From an uncultured Alphaproteobacteria bacterium (GTDB lineage Bacteria; Pseudomonadota; Alphaproteobacteria; CAAGCB01; CAG-977), in contig CAKQWA010000007.1 of the NCBI GenBank assembly GCA_934277945.1, positions 51,170 to 115,169 on the forward strand: 64,000 bases of DNA, in the 5' to 3' direction. Both the position numbers and the translations under genes were made by a program. Below are positions 51,765 through 59,825 of this stretch, piece after piece (position 1 is the stretch's first letter; each line of letters starts with the position of its first letter). Under the pieces are notes generated by a model. That model saw nothing but the letters and a program-made list of their open reading frames with translations, ran no database searches and was not told where the DNA came from.

Positions 51765-52727
51765 ATGGTCGCCCGCCGCATCCGCAAAGAAAAATCGTAC
51801 AATTACTGGCCCAGTTTCGTCGACGTTCTGTCGACTTTGCTGATTGTCATTTTGTTCATGCTGCTGGTGTTCATTCTGGCGCATTTCTTTTTGGGGCGGA
51901 ATCTGGATTCCAAAAATTCGCAAATCGACGTTTTGCAAAAGAAGATTTATCTGCTCGGTTCGGAGTTGTCTTTGGAGCGCAGAACGGCGGCGGATTTGTC
52001 CGAGCGGCTGAAAAACGAATCGAAAAAAGCGCGCGACGCGGCGCAGGAAAACGACCGGCTGACGCGGCGGATATCCGAATTGACCGCCGATGTTGACGGC
52101 GCGAAGAACGAGGCTCTTTATTTGAGCGCGCAGGCGGAGTCTTTAAAGGCGGAACTGGCGCGCCTGTCCGGACTTTTGGCGCAATCCGAGGCTTTGTCAA
52201 AGGCGCAGGAGGCGCAAATCGTCGATTTGGGCAAAAAACTGAATCGGGCTTTGGCGCAGAAAGTGTCCGAACTGGCGTATTACCGCTCCGACTTTTTCGG
52301 GCGTTTGCGCAAGATTTTGCGGGACAACGACAACGTTGAAATCGTCGGCGACCGATTCGTTTTTCAATCCGAACTGTTTTTCAAGTCCGGCTCCGCGCAG
52401 TTGGAGCGCGACGGCAAGTGCAGGCTGGACGCTTTGGCAAAGGTTTTGCTGGAAATTTCGGCGCAAATCCCCGAAAACATCAACTGGATCGTGCGCATCG
52501 ACGGGCATACGGACAACGTGCCCGTGCATAACGACAAATTCGGCTCGAACTGGGAATTGTCAAGCGCGCGGGCGTTGAGCGTCGTTTATTATCTGAAAGA
52601 AAAGGGCGTGCCGGAAAAGCGCATGGCGGCGGCGGGATTCGGGGAATTTCACCCGATTGCCAAAGGAAATTCGCCGAAAGCGCGGCGCAAAAACCGCCGG
52701 ATCGAGTTCAAGCTGACGGAAAAATAA
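51765..52727 (+). CDS. MotB/OmpA-like peptidoglycan-binding partner of the MotA/TolQ-like subunit
   Basis: A 320-residue protein with one N-terminal membrane helix. The helix SFVDVLSTLLIVILFMLLVF contains the Asp that in MotB and TolR carries protons. A coiled coil follows at about 55-170. The C-terminal OmpA domain, at about 190-318, has FKSGSAQL, the peptidoglycan-contacting RIDGHTDNVPVHND, and the helix NWELSSARALSVVYYL with Arg. It is translated just after the MotA-like gene. Together they look like a proton-driven device anchored to the cell wall; the force would act on the first gene's product or another envelope part. Confidence 0.88.
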   Translation: MVARRIRKEKSYNYWPSFVDVLSTLLIVILFMLLVFILAHFFLGRNLDSKNSQIDVLQKKIYLLGSELSLERRTAADLSERLKNESKKARDAAQENDRLTRRISELTADVDGAKNEALYLSAQAESLKAELARLSGLLAQSEALSKAQEAQIVDLGKKLNRALAQKVSELAYYRSDFFGRLRKILRDNDNVEIVGDRFVFQSELFFKSGSAQLERDGKCRLDALAKVLLEISAQIPENINWIVRIDGHTDNVPVHNDKFGSNWELSSARALSVVYYLKEKGVPEKRMAAAGFGEFHPIAKGNSPKARRKNRRIEFKLTEK

Positions 52728-52805
52728 GTCTTTTTTACAAAATCGCTTGAAACTTGGCAAAAATTAGATTATACAAAGGCAATTCGTTTGTTTTGGGAGT
52801 GTGTG

Positions 52806-53030
52806 ATGAAAAAAGATATTCACCCGGATTATCATGAAATTACGTTGGTCATGACCGACGGTACGCAGGTCAAAACCCGTTCGACGATGGGCAAAGCCGG
52901 CGACGTCGTTCGCTTGGACATTGATCCGTTGACGCACCCCGCGTGGACGGGCGTTTATCGTCTGGTCGACAGCGGCGGACAGTTGGCGAAGTTCAACAAA
53001 CGTTTTGCCGGTTTGACCGCGAAAAAGTAA
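52806..53030 (+). CDS. rpmE: 50S ribosomal protein L31
   Basis: A protein of 74 residues. MKKDIHPDYHEITLVMTDGT and RLDIDPLTHPAWTG are L31 hallmarks. The zinc-binding Cys residues of the other L31 type are absent, as is normal in alphaproteobacteria. The ATG at 52806 follows GGGAG; the in-frame start at 52788 is not conserved. A strong terminator follows, so it is a single-gene unit. Confidence 0.95.
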   Translation: MKKDIHPDYHEITLVMTDGTQVKTRSTMGKAGDVVRLDIDPLTHPAWTGVYRLVDSGGQLAKFNKRFAGLTAKK

Positions 53031-53052
53031 TTTCTGCGCATAATGCATCAAA

Positions 53053-53086
53053 GGGCGACCTCTTTTTCGGGAGGTCGTTCTTTTTT
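53053..53086 (+). terminator. Terminator after rpmE
   Basis: GCGACCTC pairs with GAGGTCGT around a short loop with a run of six T after it. Confidence 0.8.
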
Positions 53087-53139
53087 GTGCGCGCCGGACG
53101 ATTTTTTCCTGTAAATTCGCTTTCATCTTCCCTATAATC

Positions 53140-54891
53140 GTGAAAAACAGAACGTTTCGGATTCAAGTTATGCCTGATGTGAATGTCCTTAATTTTAAAG
53201 TCCTTGCTTGGAACGGCAGGGATTGGGAATTTGTGTCCCGCTTTCCCGCCGCGAACGAAGACGACGCGCGGTCTTTGGCGAAAGAGTTGGAGGCGACCGA
53301 AAAAAAGCAGGTGAAAATCCTGTGCGAAGCCTATGAATCCGCTTCAAAATCGTTCGTGACGCGCGTGCTGTACGTTTCGCCGCGCCATGTGTCGCCGGCG
53401 CATCCCGCCATTCACCAAAAAGCGACGGTGATGGGCGCGCTGCCGAAAGTGTTTCTCGTCTTGATTACGGCGTTGGGCGGCGCGTGGCTTTTGGCGCGCT
53501 TCGGGGCGCAAATCCTCGCCTACGTCGACAGCGACGTCGTGTCCCAGCAGGGCATTTCCGATTTTTCGTTCAGCGTCTTTTTGTTCGCGTTCATTTTCGT
53601 GGCGTTCTGGCTGGGCGTGAAGTATCTGCCGTCCATTATTTCGCCGCGCCGCGCCGCGTCCGCCGCCGACGAGTCCGATTCGTCGCAGGACGAGGAGGAC
53701 GGCGCGCCCAAAAAGCAGTCTTCCGCTTTCATGCGCAAGTGGTCGGCGAAGTTCCATTCTTTAATCAACGGCATTTACACGCCGCAGGACAAGGCGACTT
53801 ACGAAGCGCAGAAAGCCAAGGATTTGGAAGAAATCGACACGCTTTTGCGCACGCAGAAGAAAAGCGAAGTGTCGTACGATATGCCGGAGTTGATGCCGGA
53901 CGCTCCCGCCGCGCCGCAGAGCGTGCGGACGGACGGGGAAGCCGCGCCGTCGCCGCAGGGGAACGACCGCAAAAGTCTGTTGCGCTCGCTGTACGATTTT
54001 CAAGATTTGATCATGCAGACGGCGGCGCGCCACACAAGCGCCACGTCCGACGCGTATCATCAATTCGGCGTGCGGCTGATTTTGTCGGGCGCGCTTTTGC
54101 GTCTGGCGGATTCGTTCGAGTTTTCCGAGGGCGAAAAAATGGACGCGTTCTACGGCTTGTTTTCCAAAATGGACGTGTCGTCGTTCATGACGGAAGTGTT
54201 TTACGAAAAACTGTTCGAGTACGCGCAGGACGCCGCCTGCCAGCCGCTTTTGGAAGCCGGCGGGGAACTGATTGACAAATTCCGCGCCGATCCCGCTTCC
54301 ATTGAAATCCCGCTTGCTGTCCAAAAGATTATGACCGAATGGATGGCAAACGGTCCCGATTCCCAGCAAGAAAAAATTCAGGCGAGTTCGTTTTTCGTCG
54401 TGATGTTTACGGATATCGTGGGGTCGACGGGCATGACGCAGAGTTTGGGCGACCGTTCGGCGCAACAGTTGATTCACGTTCACAACACGATTGTGCGTCA
54501 GGCTTTGGCGGAATACGCGGGGCGCGAAGTGAAAATGACGGGCGACGGCATTATGGCGTCGTTCACGTCCGTCGTGAACGCGATTGACGCCGCCGTCGGT
54601 ATTCAAAAGGCGATTAAATTTTACAATTCGCAGAAAAAATCCGCGCCGCTGTATTTGCGCATCGGCTTGAACGCGGGCGAACCGATTGTCGAGGGGAACG
54701 ATTTGTTCGGCACGGTCGTGCAGATTGCCGCGCGCGTGTGCAATTTGGCGGAAAAGAACGAAATTTACGTGTCCCGACTGGTTGAGGAACTGGCCGTCGG
54801 CAAGCCGTACAATTTCGTCGACAAGGGATTGCAGCAACTTAAAGGCATTTCCCAAAAACAGCAGGTGTACGAAGTCGCTTGGGACTCCTAA
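53140..54891 (+). CDS. Membrane-anchored class III adenylate/guanylate cyclase
   Basis: A 583-residue protein. The first 70 residues form a small domain (VLAWNGRDWEFVSRF), two membrane helices follow at about 105-125 and 142-165, then an acidic linker and a helical domain at about 280-400. The C-terminal class III cyclase domain has FTDIVGSTGMTQSLGD, with the first metal Asp, and MTGDGIMASF with the second. The catalytic core thus looks complete. The start is uncertain: GTG at 53140 or ATG at 53170, the latter favoured by a TATAAT at 53133-53138 that would put the transcript start near 53144. The stimulus sensed by the N-terminal part is unknown. Confidence 0.88.
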   Translation: MKNRTFRIQVMPDVNVLNFKVLAWNGRDWEFVSRFPAANEDDARSLAKELEATEKKQVKILCEAYESASKSFVTRVLYVSPRHVSPAHPAIHQKATVMGALPKVFLVLITALGGAWLLARFGAQILAYVDSDVVSQQGISDFSFSVFLFAFIFVAFWLGVKYLPSIISPRRAASAADESDSSQDEEDGAPKKQSSAFMRKWSAKFHSLINGIYTPQDKATYEAQKAKDLEEIDTLLRTQKKSEVSYDMPELMPDAPAAPQSVRTDGEAAPSPQGNDRKSLLRSLYDFQDLIMQTAARHTSATSDAYHQFGVRLILSGALLRLADSFEFSEGEKMDAFYGLFSKMDVSSFMTEVFYEKLFEYAQDAACQPLLEAGGELIDKFRADPASIEIPLAVQKIMTEWMANGPDSQQEKIQASSFFVVMFTDIVGSTGMTQSLGDRSAQQLIHVHNTIVRQALAEYAGREVKMTGDGIMASFTSVVNAIDAAVGIQKAIKFYNSQKKSAPLYLRIGLNAGEPIVEGNDLFGTVVQIAARVCNLAEKNEIYVSRLVEELAVGKPYNFVDKGLQQLKGISQKQQVYEVAWDS

Positions 54892-54967
54892 TACCGCGCA
54901 ATTCCACCTTCTTGCCGCTTAATTTTCCCGTAAAGTTGCTTAATCTTGCCGGTGCGTGTCTTATGCG

Positions 54968-54996
54968 TTGCACATAGAAAGTATATATGCTAGATA
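54968..54996 (+). promoter_or_regulatory. Candidate promoter of the first porin gene
   Basis: TTGCAC at 54968-54973 and TAGATA at 54991-54996 are 17 bases apart, about 35 bases before the ATG of the porin. Confidence 0.5.
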
Positions 54997-55027
54997 TTGG
55001 TTTTTACATATAACTTTCGAGGTTTGT

Positions 55028-56143
55028 ATGCGCCGCCTTTTCTTTGCTTTTCCGCTTGTTTTCGGGGCTTTTGCCGCGAACGCGCAGGAATCTTCCCCGA
55101 TTAAACTGGAACTGGGCGGTTTTATGAAATGGTACGCCGCCGCCGCTTACAACGAACATACGCCCGCAGGACAGGATTACAACCGCGCGGACATTATCGG
55201 CGACGCGGAATTTCATTTCAGGGGAAGTGCGCAAATTTCCGAAAATTTGAAAATCGGCGTGCTGGCGGAATTGGAGGGCGGCACGGATTCCTCATACAAA
55301 TCGCGCGCTTGGGACGAAGTGTACATGTACGTCGACAGCCTGTACGGGCGTTTGTATTTTGGCGACGTTAAAAACGCGGGGTCTAAATTGACCGTTTCCG
55401 CCCCGTCCGCGTCGTTTTTGGGAATTGACGAGAGCGATTTTCCGTATGTGATGCCCGTTCCCGTTTCCGTGACGTATTTAAACGCGCCGTACACGAAATC
55501 GCCGGATTCGCTTGCCCCGAAAGTGATGTACTTTTCTCCGTCCGTCAACGGCGTGATGTTCGGCGTTTCCGCCGTCGCCGCCAGCGACTCCAACGGACAC
55601 GACGCTTCCGTTTTGTATCCGAAAAACGATTCGTCCGCCGGAATCAAGATTAAAAACGGCGTGTCGTCCGTCTTGCGCTACGACTTTGAAAACAACGACG
55701 AATCGTTCGGCGCGCACATCAGCGCGACGTATTCGCGATACGAACCGAACGACGTTTTGTCGCATCCTTTGCAGGACTACACGCTCGGCGTGAACGTGTC
55801 GATTGACAACTGGACAATCGGCGGAGCGGTGCGCCGCGCCCAAGCCGACGCCCGCAGCGCGTTCGCAAAAATGCAGGGCTACATGTGGGAAGCCGGCGTC
55901 ATGTACGATGCGTCCAAATGGGCGGCGAGCGTCAATGTGTTGGATTCGCGCGTCAGAGGCGACATTGCGAAGTCGGGCGACGACAGATATACTCTGTACG
56001 TCGCTTCTTACAAATACCGTTTGGGTGCGGGCATCGACCTGTTCGCAGAAACGGCGTACGCGCAGGCGCGCAACGAAGACGGCGACGACGGGCTTTCCGC
56101 CGACGCGTTCAGCACCGTTGCGGGCTTTTCCCTTTCTTTTTAA
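55028..56143 (+). CDS. Outer-membrane porin, Gram-negative general type, first of a tandem pair
   Basis: A protein of 371 residues with signal peptide (MRRLFFAFPLVFGAFAANA) and a barrel of alternating strands, ending in the aromatic FSLSF that targets BamA. The first strand, IKLELGGFMKWYAAAAYNE, and GDAEFHFRGSAQISENLKIGV are typical of Porin_4 trimers. The ATG at 55028 follows CGAGG. A second porin begins 21 bases after its stop. Substrate is unknown; general diffusion is the usual role. Confidence 0.88.
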   Translation: MRRLFFAFPLVFGAFAANAQESSPIKLELGGFMKWYAAAAYNEHTPAGQDYNRADIIGDAEFHFRGSAQISENLKIGVLAELEGGTDSSYKSRAWDEVYMYVDSLYGRLYFGDVKNAGSKLTVSAPSASFLGIDESDFPYVMPVPVSVTYLNAPYTKSPDSLAPKVMYFSPSVNGVMFGVSAVAASDSNGHDASVLYPKNDSSAGIKIKNGVSSVLRYDFENNDESFGAHISATYSRYEPNDVLSHPLQDYTLGVNVSIDNWTIGGAVRRAQADARSAFAKMQGYMWEAGVMYDASKWAASVNVLDSRVRGDIAKSGDDRYTLYVASYKYRLGAGIDLFAETAYAQARNEDGDDGLSADAFSTVAGFSLSF

Positions 56144-56164
56144 ACAACCAATCAGGATAATGTG

Positions 56165-57283
56165 ATGATTTTTATATCTGCTTTACTGCTTTTCATGCTG
56201 ACCCTGTGTCCCGCCGCGAACGCGCAGACGCAGGACGCGGAGCCGATTCAACTGAAATTGAGCGGTTTCACAACGTGGTACGCCGCCGGCTCTTACAACA
56301 AACACACGCCGAACGGCAAAGACTACAACCGCTTTGACGTGATGGGCGACGCCGAAGTCTACTTCGAGGGAACGGCGAAAATTTCCGACGATTTGAAAAT
56401 CGGCGTGATGGCGCAGTTGGAAGGCGGCACCGACGATTACAGCGACAACTGGGACGAAGTGTATATGTTCGCGCAGGGCAATTTCGGTCAGTTGCAAATC
56501 GGCGATGTGCGCAACGTGTCCTATTCCATGATCGTGACCGCGCCGTCCGTTTCCGTTCTGGGCGCGGAATGGACGTATTACACGCGTCAGGTCGACCAGC
56601 CCGCGAACGTCGTTTTCATTGATTCGACCGACTCCAAAGATTTGGATTCGCTCGCGCCGAAACTGTCGTACATTTCGCCGACCGTCGACGGTGTGACGTT
56701 CGGTTTGTCCTTTACGACGGCAAACAATTCCAACGGACACGACGCTTCCGTTTTGTATCCGAAAAACGATCCGGCCGGCGAATATCAGCTGAAATACGGC
56801 GGCGTCGCGCTGATGCGCTATGAAGCCGAAGTCGCGCAGGACATGACTGTCGCCGCCAGCGCGTATTACGGTCATTACAGACCGAACGACACAACGGCTT
56901 CCCACAGCGAACACGACTACGGTCTGGGCTTGAAAGTGACGCAGGGCGTTGTTTCCGTCGGCGCGTCGTACCGTCGCATCATGGCGGACGCGCAATCCGT
57001 TTTCGCGTCGCGTCAGGGCTATGCGCTGGACGTCGGTATGTCGTACGACACGGGCAAATACGCGGTTTCCGCCAACTATTTCCGTTCGCAAGCGCGCGGC
57101 GATTTGGCGAATGAAGCCGACGACCGCGTCGATATGTACGTTTTGGCGGCGAAATACCGTTTGGGCGCGGGCATCGACCTGTTTGCCGACGTCGGTTATT
57201 TGAATTTCAAAGACGAAACGCGTGACAGCGCCAAAGGCAACGAAGGCGTGGGCACGGCGGTCGGCTTTGCGCTGTCGTTCTAA
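56165..57283 (+). CDS. Outer-membrane porin, second of a tandem pair
   Basis: A protein of 372 residues, homologous to its upstream neighbour along the whole length (IQLKLSGFTTWYAAGSYNKH and GDAEVYFEGTAKISDDLKIGV near the start, VGFALSF at the end). Signal peptide MIFISALLLFMLTLCPAANA. The middle loops differ most, as expected for surface-exposed parts. ATG at 56165 is preferred over GTG at 56162. It ends 15 bases before yggS, which has its own strong ribosome site. Confidence 0.88.
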   Translation: MIFISALLLFMLTLCPAANAQTQDAEPIQLKLSGFTTWYAAGSYNKHTPNGKDYNRFDVMGDAEVYFEGTAKISDDLKIGVMAQLEGGTDDYSDNWDEVYMFAQGNFGQLQIGDVRNVSYSMIVTAPSVSVLGAEWTYYTRQVDQPANVVFIDSTDSKDLDSLAPKLSYISPTVDGVTFGLSFTTANNSNGHDASVLYPKNDPAGEYQLKYGGVALMRYEAEVAQDMTVAASAYYGHYRPNDTTASHSEHDYGLGLKVTQGVVSVGASYRRIMADAQSVFASRQGYALDVGMSYDTGKYAVSANYFRSQARGDLANEADDRVDMYVLAAKYRLGAGIDLFADVGYLNFKDETRDSAKGNEGVGTAVGFALSF

Positions 57284-57298
57284 TCAAAGGAGGCGGAA

Positions 57299-57964
57299 AT
57301 GGGCGTGTGCGACCGGTATGACGCGATTTGCGGCTTAATGCGCAAGGCGGCGGAACACGCGGGTCGCGCGCCCGATTCCGTTTCGCTGACGGCGGTGACG
57401 AAAACGAAATCCGCCGAAGAATTTTTGCCTTTGATAGAGCGCGGACACCGCCTTTTCGGTGAAAATCGCGTGCAGGAGGCGAAAGAGAAATACGCGCCGC
57501 TGAAAGAGCGTTTTCCCGACATTGAATTGCATTTAATCGGGCATTTGCAGACAAACAAAGTCAGGGACGCCGTCGCTTTGTTCGATTCGATCGACGTTGT
57601 GGATTCCGAAGAACTGGCGGAAAAACTGGCAGCGGAAATGAAGCGGCAAAACCGTTTTTTACCCGTTTATGTGCAGATCAACACGGGGCTTGAAGAACAA
57701 AAAGGCGGCGTCGACCCGCGCAAAACGGCGGATTTTGTGCAAAAGTGCCGAGATATCGGGCTGAACGTCGTCGGGTTGATGTGTATTCCGCCCGTCGACG
57801 ACGAACCGTCGCCGCATTTCGCGCTGTTGAAGAAACTGGCGCGCGAATCGGGCGTGGAGCGGTTGAGTATGGGCATGAGCGACGATTTTGACATCGCGAT
57901 AGAGCAGGGGGCGACGACGGTGCGCGTCGGTTCGGCTTTGTTCGGCGAACGAAAACAAGTGTAA
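57299..57964 (+). CDS. PLP-binding homeostasis protein YggS/PLPBP
   Basis: A 221-residue protein of the YggS family, a single TIM-barrel domain that holds pyridoxal phosphate and balances B6 and amino acid pools. The PLP Lys lies in SLTAVTKTKSAEE, IELHLIGHLQTNK is present, and the phosphate site is SMGMSDDFDIAIEQGATTVRVGSALFG. AAAGGAGG precedes the ATG by five bases. A weak hairpin terminator follows at 57966-57985. Confidence 0.95.
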   Translation: MGVCDRYDAICGLMRKAAEHAGRAPDSVSLTAVTKTKSAEEFLPLIERGHRLFGENRVQEAKEKYAPLKERFPDIELHLIGHLQTNKVRDAVALFDSIDVVDSEELAEKLAAEMKRQNRFLPVYVQINTGLEEQKGGVDPRKTADFVQKCRDIGLNVVGLMCIPPVDDEPSPHFALLKKLARESGVERLSMGMSDDFDIAIEQGATTVRVGSALFGERKQV

Positions 57965-58239
57965 GCGCGGTTTTACCGCGTTTTTCATGTGAAGTTCGGG
58001 GCTTTTTTAAAGATTGTAATTAGCGTAACGTTCATAACGAGCGGCGCGCGTCCGCATCGAGATTCGATTTCTAGAAAAAGCCCCGCGAGAACGGGGTTTT
58101 TGAGGTGTGAAAACGGGGCTTTTGGGGTGTGAGCGACATCACGCCGCACGCGAGCGTTCCCCGCTTCATAAGAAAAAATGCGGACGGCATAAAAAACGCG
58201 ACAAAAGGGCGCGCCGGAATCACAATCAAAAAAGGAAAA
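57965..58239. other. Gene-free stretch with three CGGGG(C/T)TTTTT elements and competing hairpins
   Basis: No gene is supported between yggS and tRNA-Arg. The arm CGGGGCTTTTT at 57997-58007 can pair with AAAAAGCCCCG at 58075-58085, and that second arm can instead form a terminator with CGGGGTTTTT at 58092-58101. A third copy lies near 58113. The region ends in a short GC-rich segment before the tRNA. Confidence 0.45.
57966..57985 (+). terminator. Weak terminator after yggS
   Basis: CGCGG pairs with CCGCG around TTTTA, followed by five T. Confidence 0.6.
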
Positions 58240-58316
58240 TGGCGCATCCGGCGGGATTCGAACCCACGACCCTCGGCTTCGGAGGCCGATACTCTATCCA
58301 GCTGAGCTACGGATGC
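58240..58316 (-). tRNA. tRNA-Arg (anticodon CCG)
   Basis: A 77-base cloverleaf with encoded CCA. Acceptor GCATCCG pairs with CGGATGC, D-arm GCTCAGCTGGATAGAG, anticodon arm TCGGC-CTCCGAA-GCCGA with CCG, T-arm GTGGGTTCGAATCCC. A T-rich stretch follows. Confidence 0.96.
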
Positions 58317-58374
58317 GTGTGTTTGTAAGATATACGATTTTGTTTAAAATTCAATCTTAATTTCACGCCAAAAT

Positions 58375-58401
58375 AAAAGAGGGCGGTGTACGCCCTCTTT
58401 T
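58375..58401 (-). terminator. Terminator after the metallothionein-like gene
   Basis: AAAGAGGGCG pairs with CGCCCTCTTT around five bases; on the minus strand TTTTATTTTG follows. Confidence 0.75.
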
Positions 58402-58453
58402 CGCGCGCCGAAACGACACCGGAACGTCAATCTGTCCGGCGGGTCGGGCGGCG

Positions 58454-58603
58454 TCATTTACCGGATTTGCAATGACAGCAGCATTTCGTTTCGTCCGATT
58501 TCGCGTTTTCCGCTTTTTCGGAACACTGGTGCGTTTCGTCGCAAGTGCAGTTGTCGCCGCAGGTGCAATCGGGATTTTTGCATTTCGGATTTGAACAAGC
58601 CAT
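58454..58603 (-). CDS. Metallothionein-like 49-residue Cys-rich peptide
   Basis: A frame of 49 codons with 11 Cys (3, 8, 13, 15, 19, 21, 27, 41, 42, 43, 45) and two His. The clusters are CTCGDNCTC at 13-21 and CCCHC at 41-45; there are no aromatic or long hydrophobic residues. This is the make-up of bacterial metallothioneins that bind Zn2+, Cu+ or Cd2+. AAGGAG lies about nine bases before the ATG, and a terminator follows, so it is an independent unit. CxCxxC-type spacing recalls the tail of enolase in this window. It could also be a Zn-ribbon-like protein, but the spacing fits metallothionein better. Confidence 0.82.
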   Translation of the reverse strand: MACSNPKCKNPDCTCGDNCTCDETHQCSEKAENAKSDETKCCCHCKSGK

Positions 58604-58691
58604 TTTCTTTTCTCCTTTTGAAATCAACCCTTACCCTGTAAGAGTATGTGAAGAAGATAAGCCCGAAAACGCTCCGTGTCAAGACGGCGCG

Positions 58692-59150
58692 TCAGGAATT
58701 TTTTTGTTCGGCGATGAAATCGTCCAAAATCTGCACGGCGGCGGCGACCAGATCGGGACACGGGCGTTTTTTGTAGTACGCAGGCGTGCGTTCGTCGGGC
58801 GTCGGGTCGCTTTTATGTTCGGAAAGCCCCAGCAGTTCGCGGCACACAATCGAGCCGTTCTGCGCTTTCGAGCGCGCCGCCAATTCCTGAATTTTGGCGT
58901 ACAGCGCGGCTTTCGCCTGCTTGTCTTTCGGATCGTCGTAGCCGTACAGCATCCCCGCGACCATGAAAATGCCGCTGATCGCGCCGCAGACTTCGCGCAA
59001 TCTGCCCATGCCGCCGCCGAACGACGACGCGAATTTCAGCGCGACGCTCCTGTCAAGCCCCAACTCGTCGCAATACGCCAGAACGACGGCTTGCGTGCAG
59101 TTGTAGCCCTGCAAAAAATAATCGCGCGCTTTTTGAGAACGTTCGGTCAC
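58692..59150 (-). CDS. C_GCAxxG_C_C family protein
   Basis: A protein of 152 residues. The pattern NCTQAVVLAYCDELGLD then FASSFGGGMGRLREVCGAISG places Cys residues as in the C_GCAxxG_C_C family, possible redox or metal proteins often found in anaerobes and gut bacteria. A further Cys pair is at CRELLG and RPCPD. The start is GTG at 59150, overlapping the stop of the upstream gene (GTGA), so translation is coupled. Function is not established. Confidence 0.8.
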   Translation of the reverse strand: MTERSQKARDYFLQGYNCTQAVVLAYCDELGLDRSVALKFASSFGGGMGRLREVCGAISGIFMVAGMLYGYDDPKDKQAKAALYAKIQELAARSKAQNGSIVCRELLGLSEHKSDPTPDERTPAYYKKRPCPDLVAAAVQILDDFIAEQKNS

Positions 59151-59776
59151 GGGTAAACTCCCTGTTGCTGATAATCCGCATACGATTCTTCCGGCGGGAA
59201 ATACGCCGACAAATCGGGCGCGACGGGGGCTTGCGCCACCCAAATCACATCCGCGCCGTCCTGACAGAGTTTTTCCGCTTCGCTCATCGGAACGAAAGAG
59301 CCGGAGTCCGTTAAATTGTCGGGACGCATGAACGTCGTCGTCTGCCCCTGCGCCGTAATCGACACCGAATACAGCGTTTGCGTCACATAAACGCCCATGC
59401 GGTGCGTCGCCGCCATAAAGCACGCGCGGCGCGGCAGATTCTTGTATATGACGGCGTACGACGCGGGCGGCTGAAACGCGAAATCTATCGCCGACGGGTC
59501 TTCGTGATGCGAAAACGGATGAAACGTCTTCACGCCGTCAAAATTGTCCGCGCGCAGCACGCCCCCCTGATACAAGTCGTACAGCGACGCCGCTTCCACC
59601 GGACGCGTTTCAAACAGGCGGCGCATCCTGTCCAGCGTGTGCTGAATCTGCGTGTTCGTGCGCGAGAGCGTCGCTTCGTCGACCGCTTGGTAAAATCCCG
59701 CGGCAAATCCGCCCGCAAACAGCAGGACGCCCAAAATCACGGGAAAAAACACCAGACGGAAGCGGCGGAATGTCAT
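59147..59776 (-). CDS. Membrane-anchored protein of unknown function
   Basis: A protein of 209 residues with an N-terminal membrane helix (LVFFPVILGVLLFAGGFAAGFY) and a periplasmic part with two Cys. I do not recognise a family. The ATG at 59776 is preceded by AAAGGC; the ATG at 59893 would lie deep in the divergent ppx-like gene. It overlaps the next gene by four bases. Divergent from the Ppx/GppA-like gene, with which it shares its promoter region. Confidence 0.6.
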   Translation of the reverse strand: MTFRRFRLVFFPVILGVLLFAGGFAAGFYQAVDEATLSRTNTQIQHTLDRMRRLFETRPVEAASLYDLYQGGVLRADNFDGVKTFHPFSHHEDPSAIDFAFQPPASYAVIYKNLPRRACFMAATHRMGVYVTQTLYSVSITAQGQTTTFMRPDNLTDSGSFVPMSEAEKLCQDGADVIWVAQAPVAPDLSAYFPPEESYADYQQQGVYP

Positions 59777-59825
59777 CGAATTGCCTTTTGATTGTCGAAT
59801 TATGCACAAATTGCCTTGTACGAGT

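Noticed and set aside
49809..51938. 709-codon minus-strand frame
   Set aside because: It spans three well-supported plus-strand genes and has no recognisable domain; GC-rich codon bias creates such long antisense frames.
50772..52727. Flagellar stator motAB
   Set aside because: No flagellar gene in the window and the partner gene is an OmpA-like protein with a Lys/Pro arm; sequence is also compatible with TolQ/ExbB-type devices.
52806..53030. L31 lacking zinc Cys as a starvation paralogue
   Set aside because: The Cys-less form with this sequence is the normal one in alphaproteobacteria.
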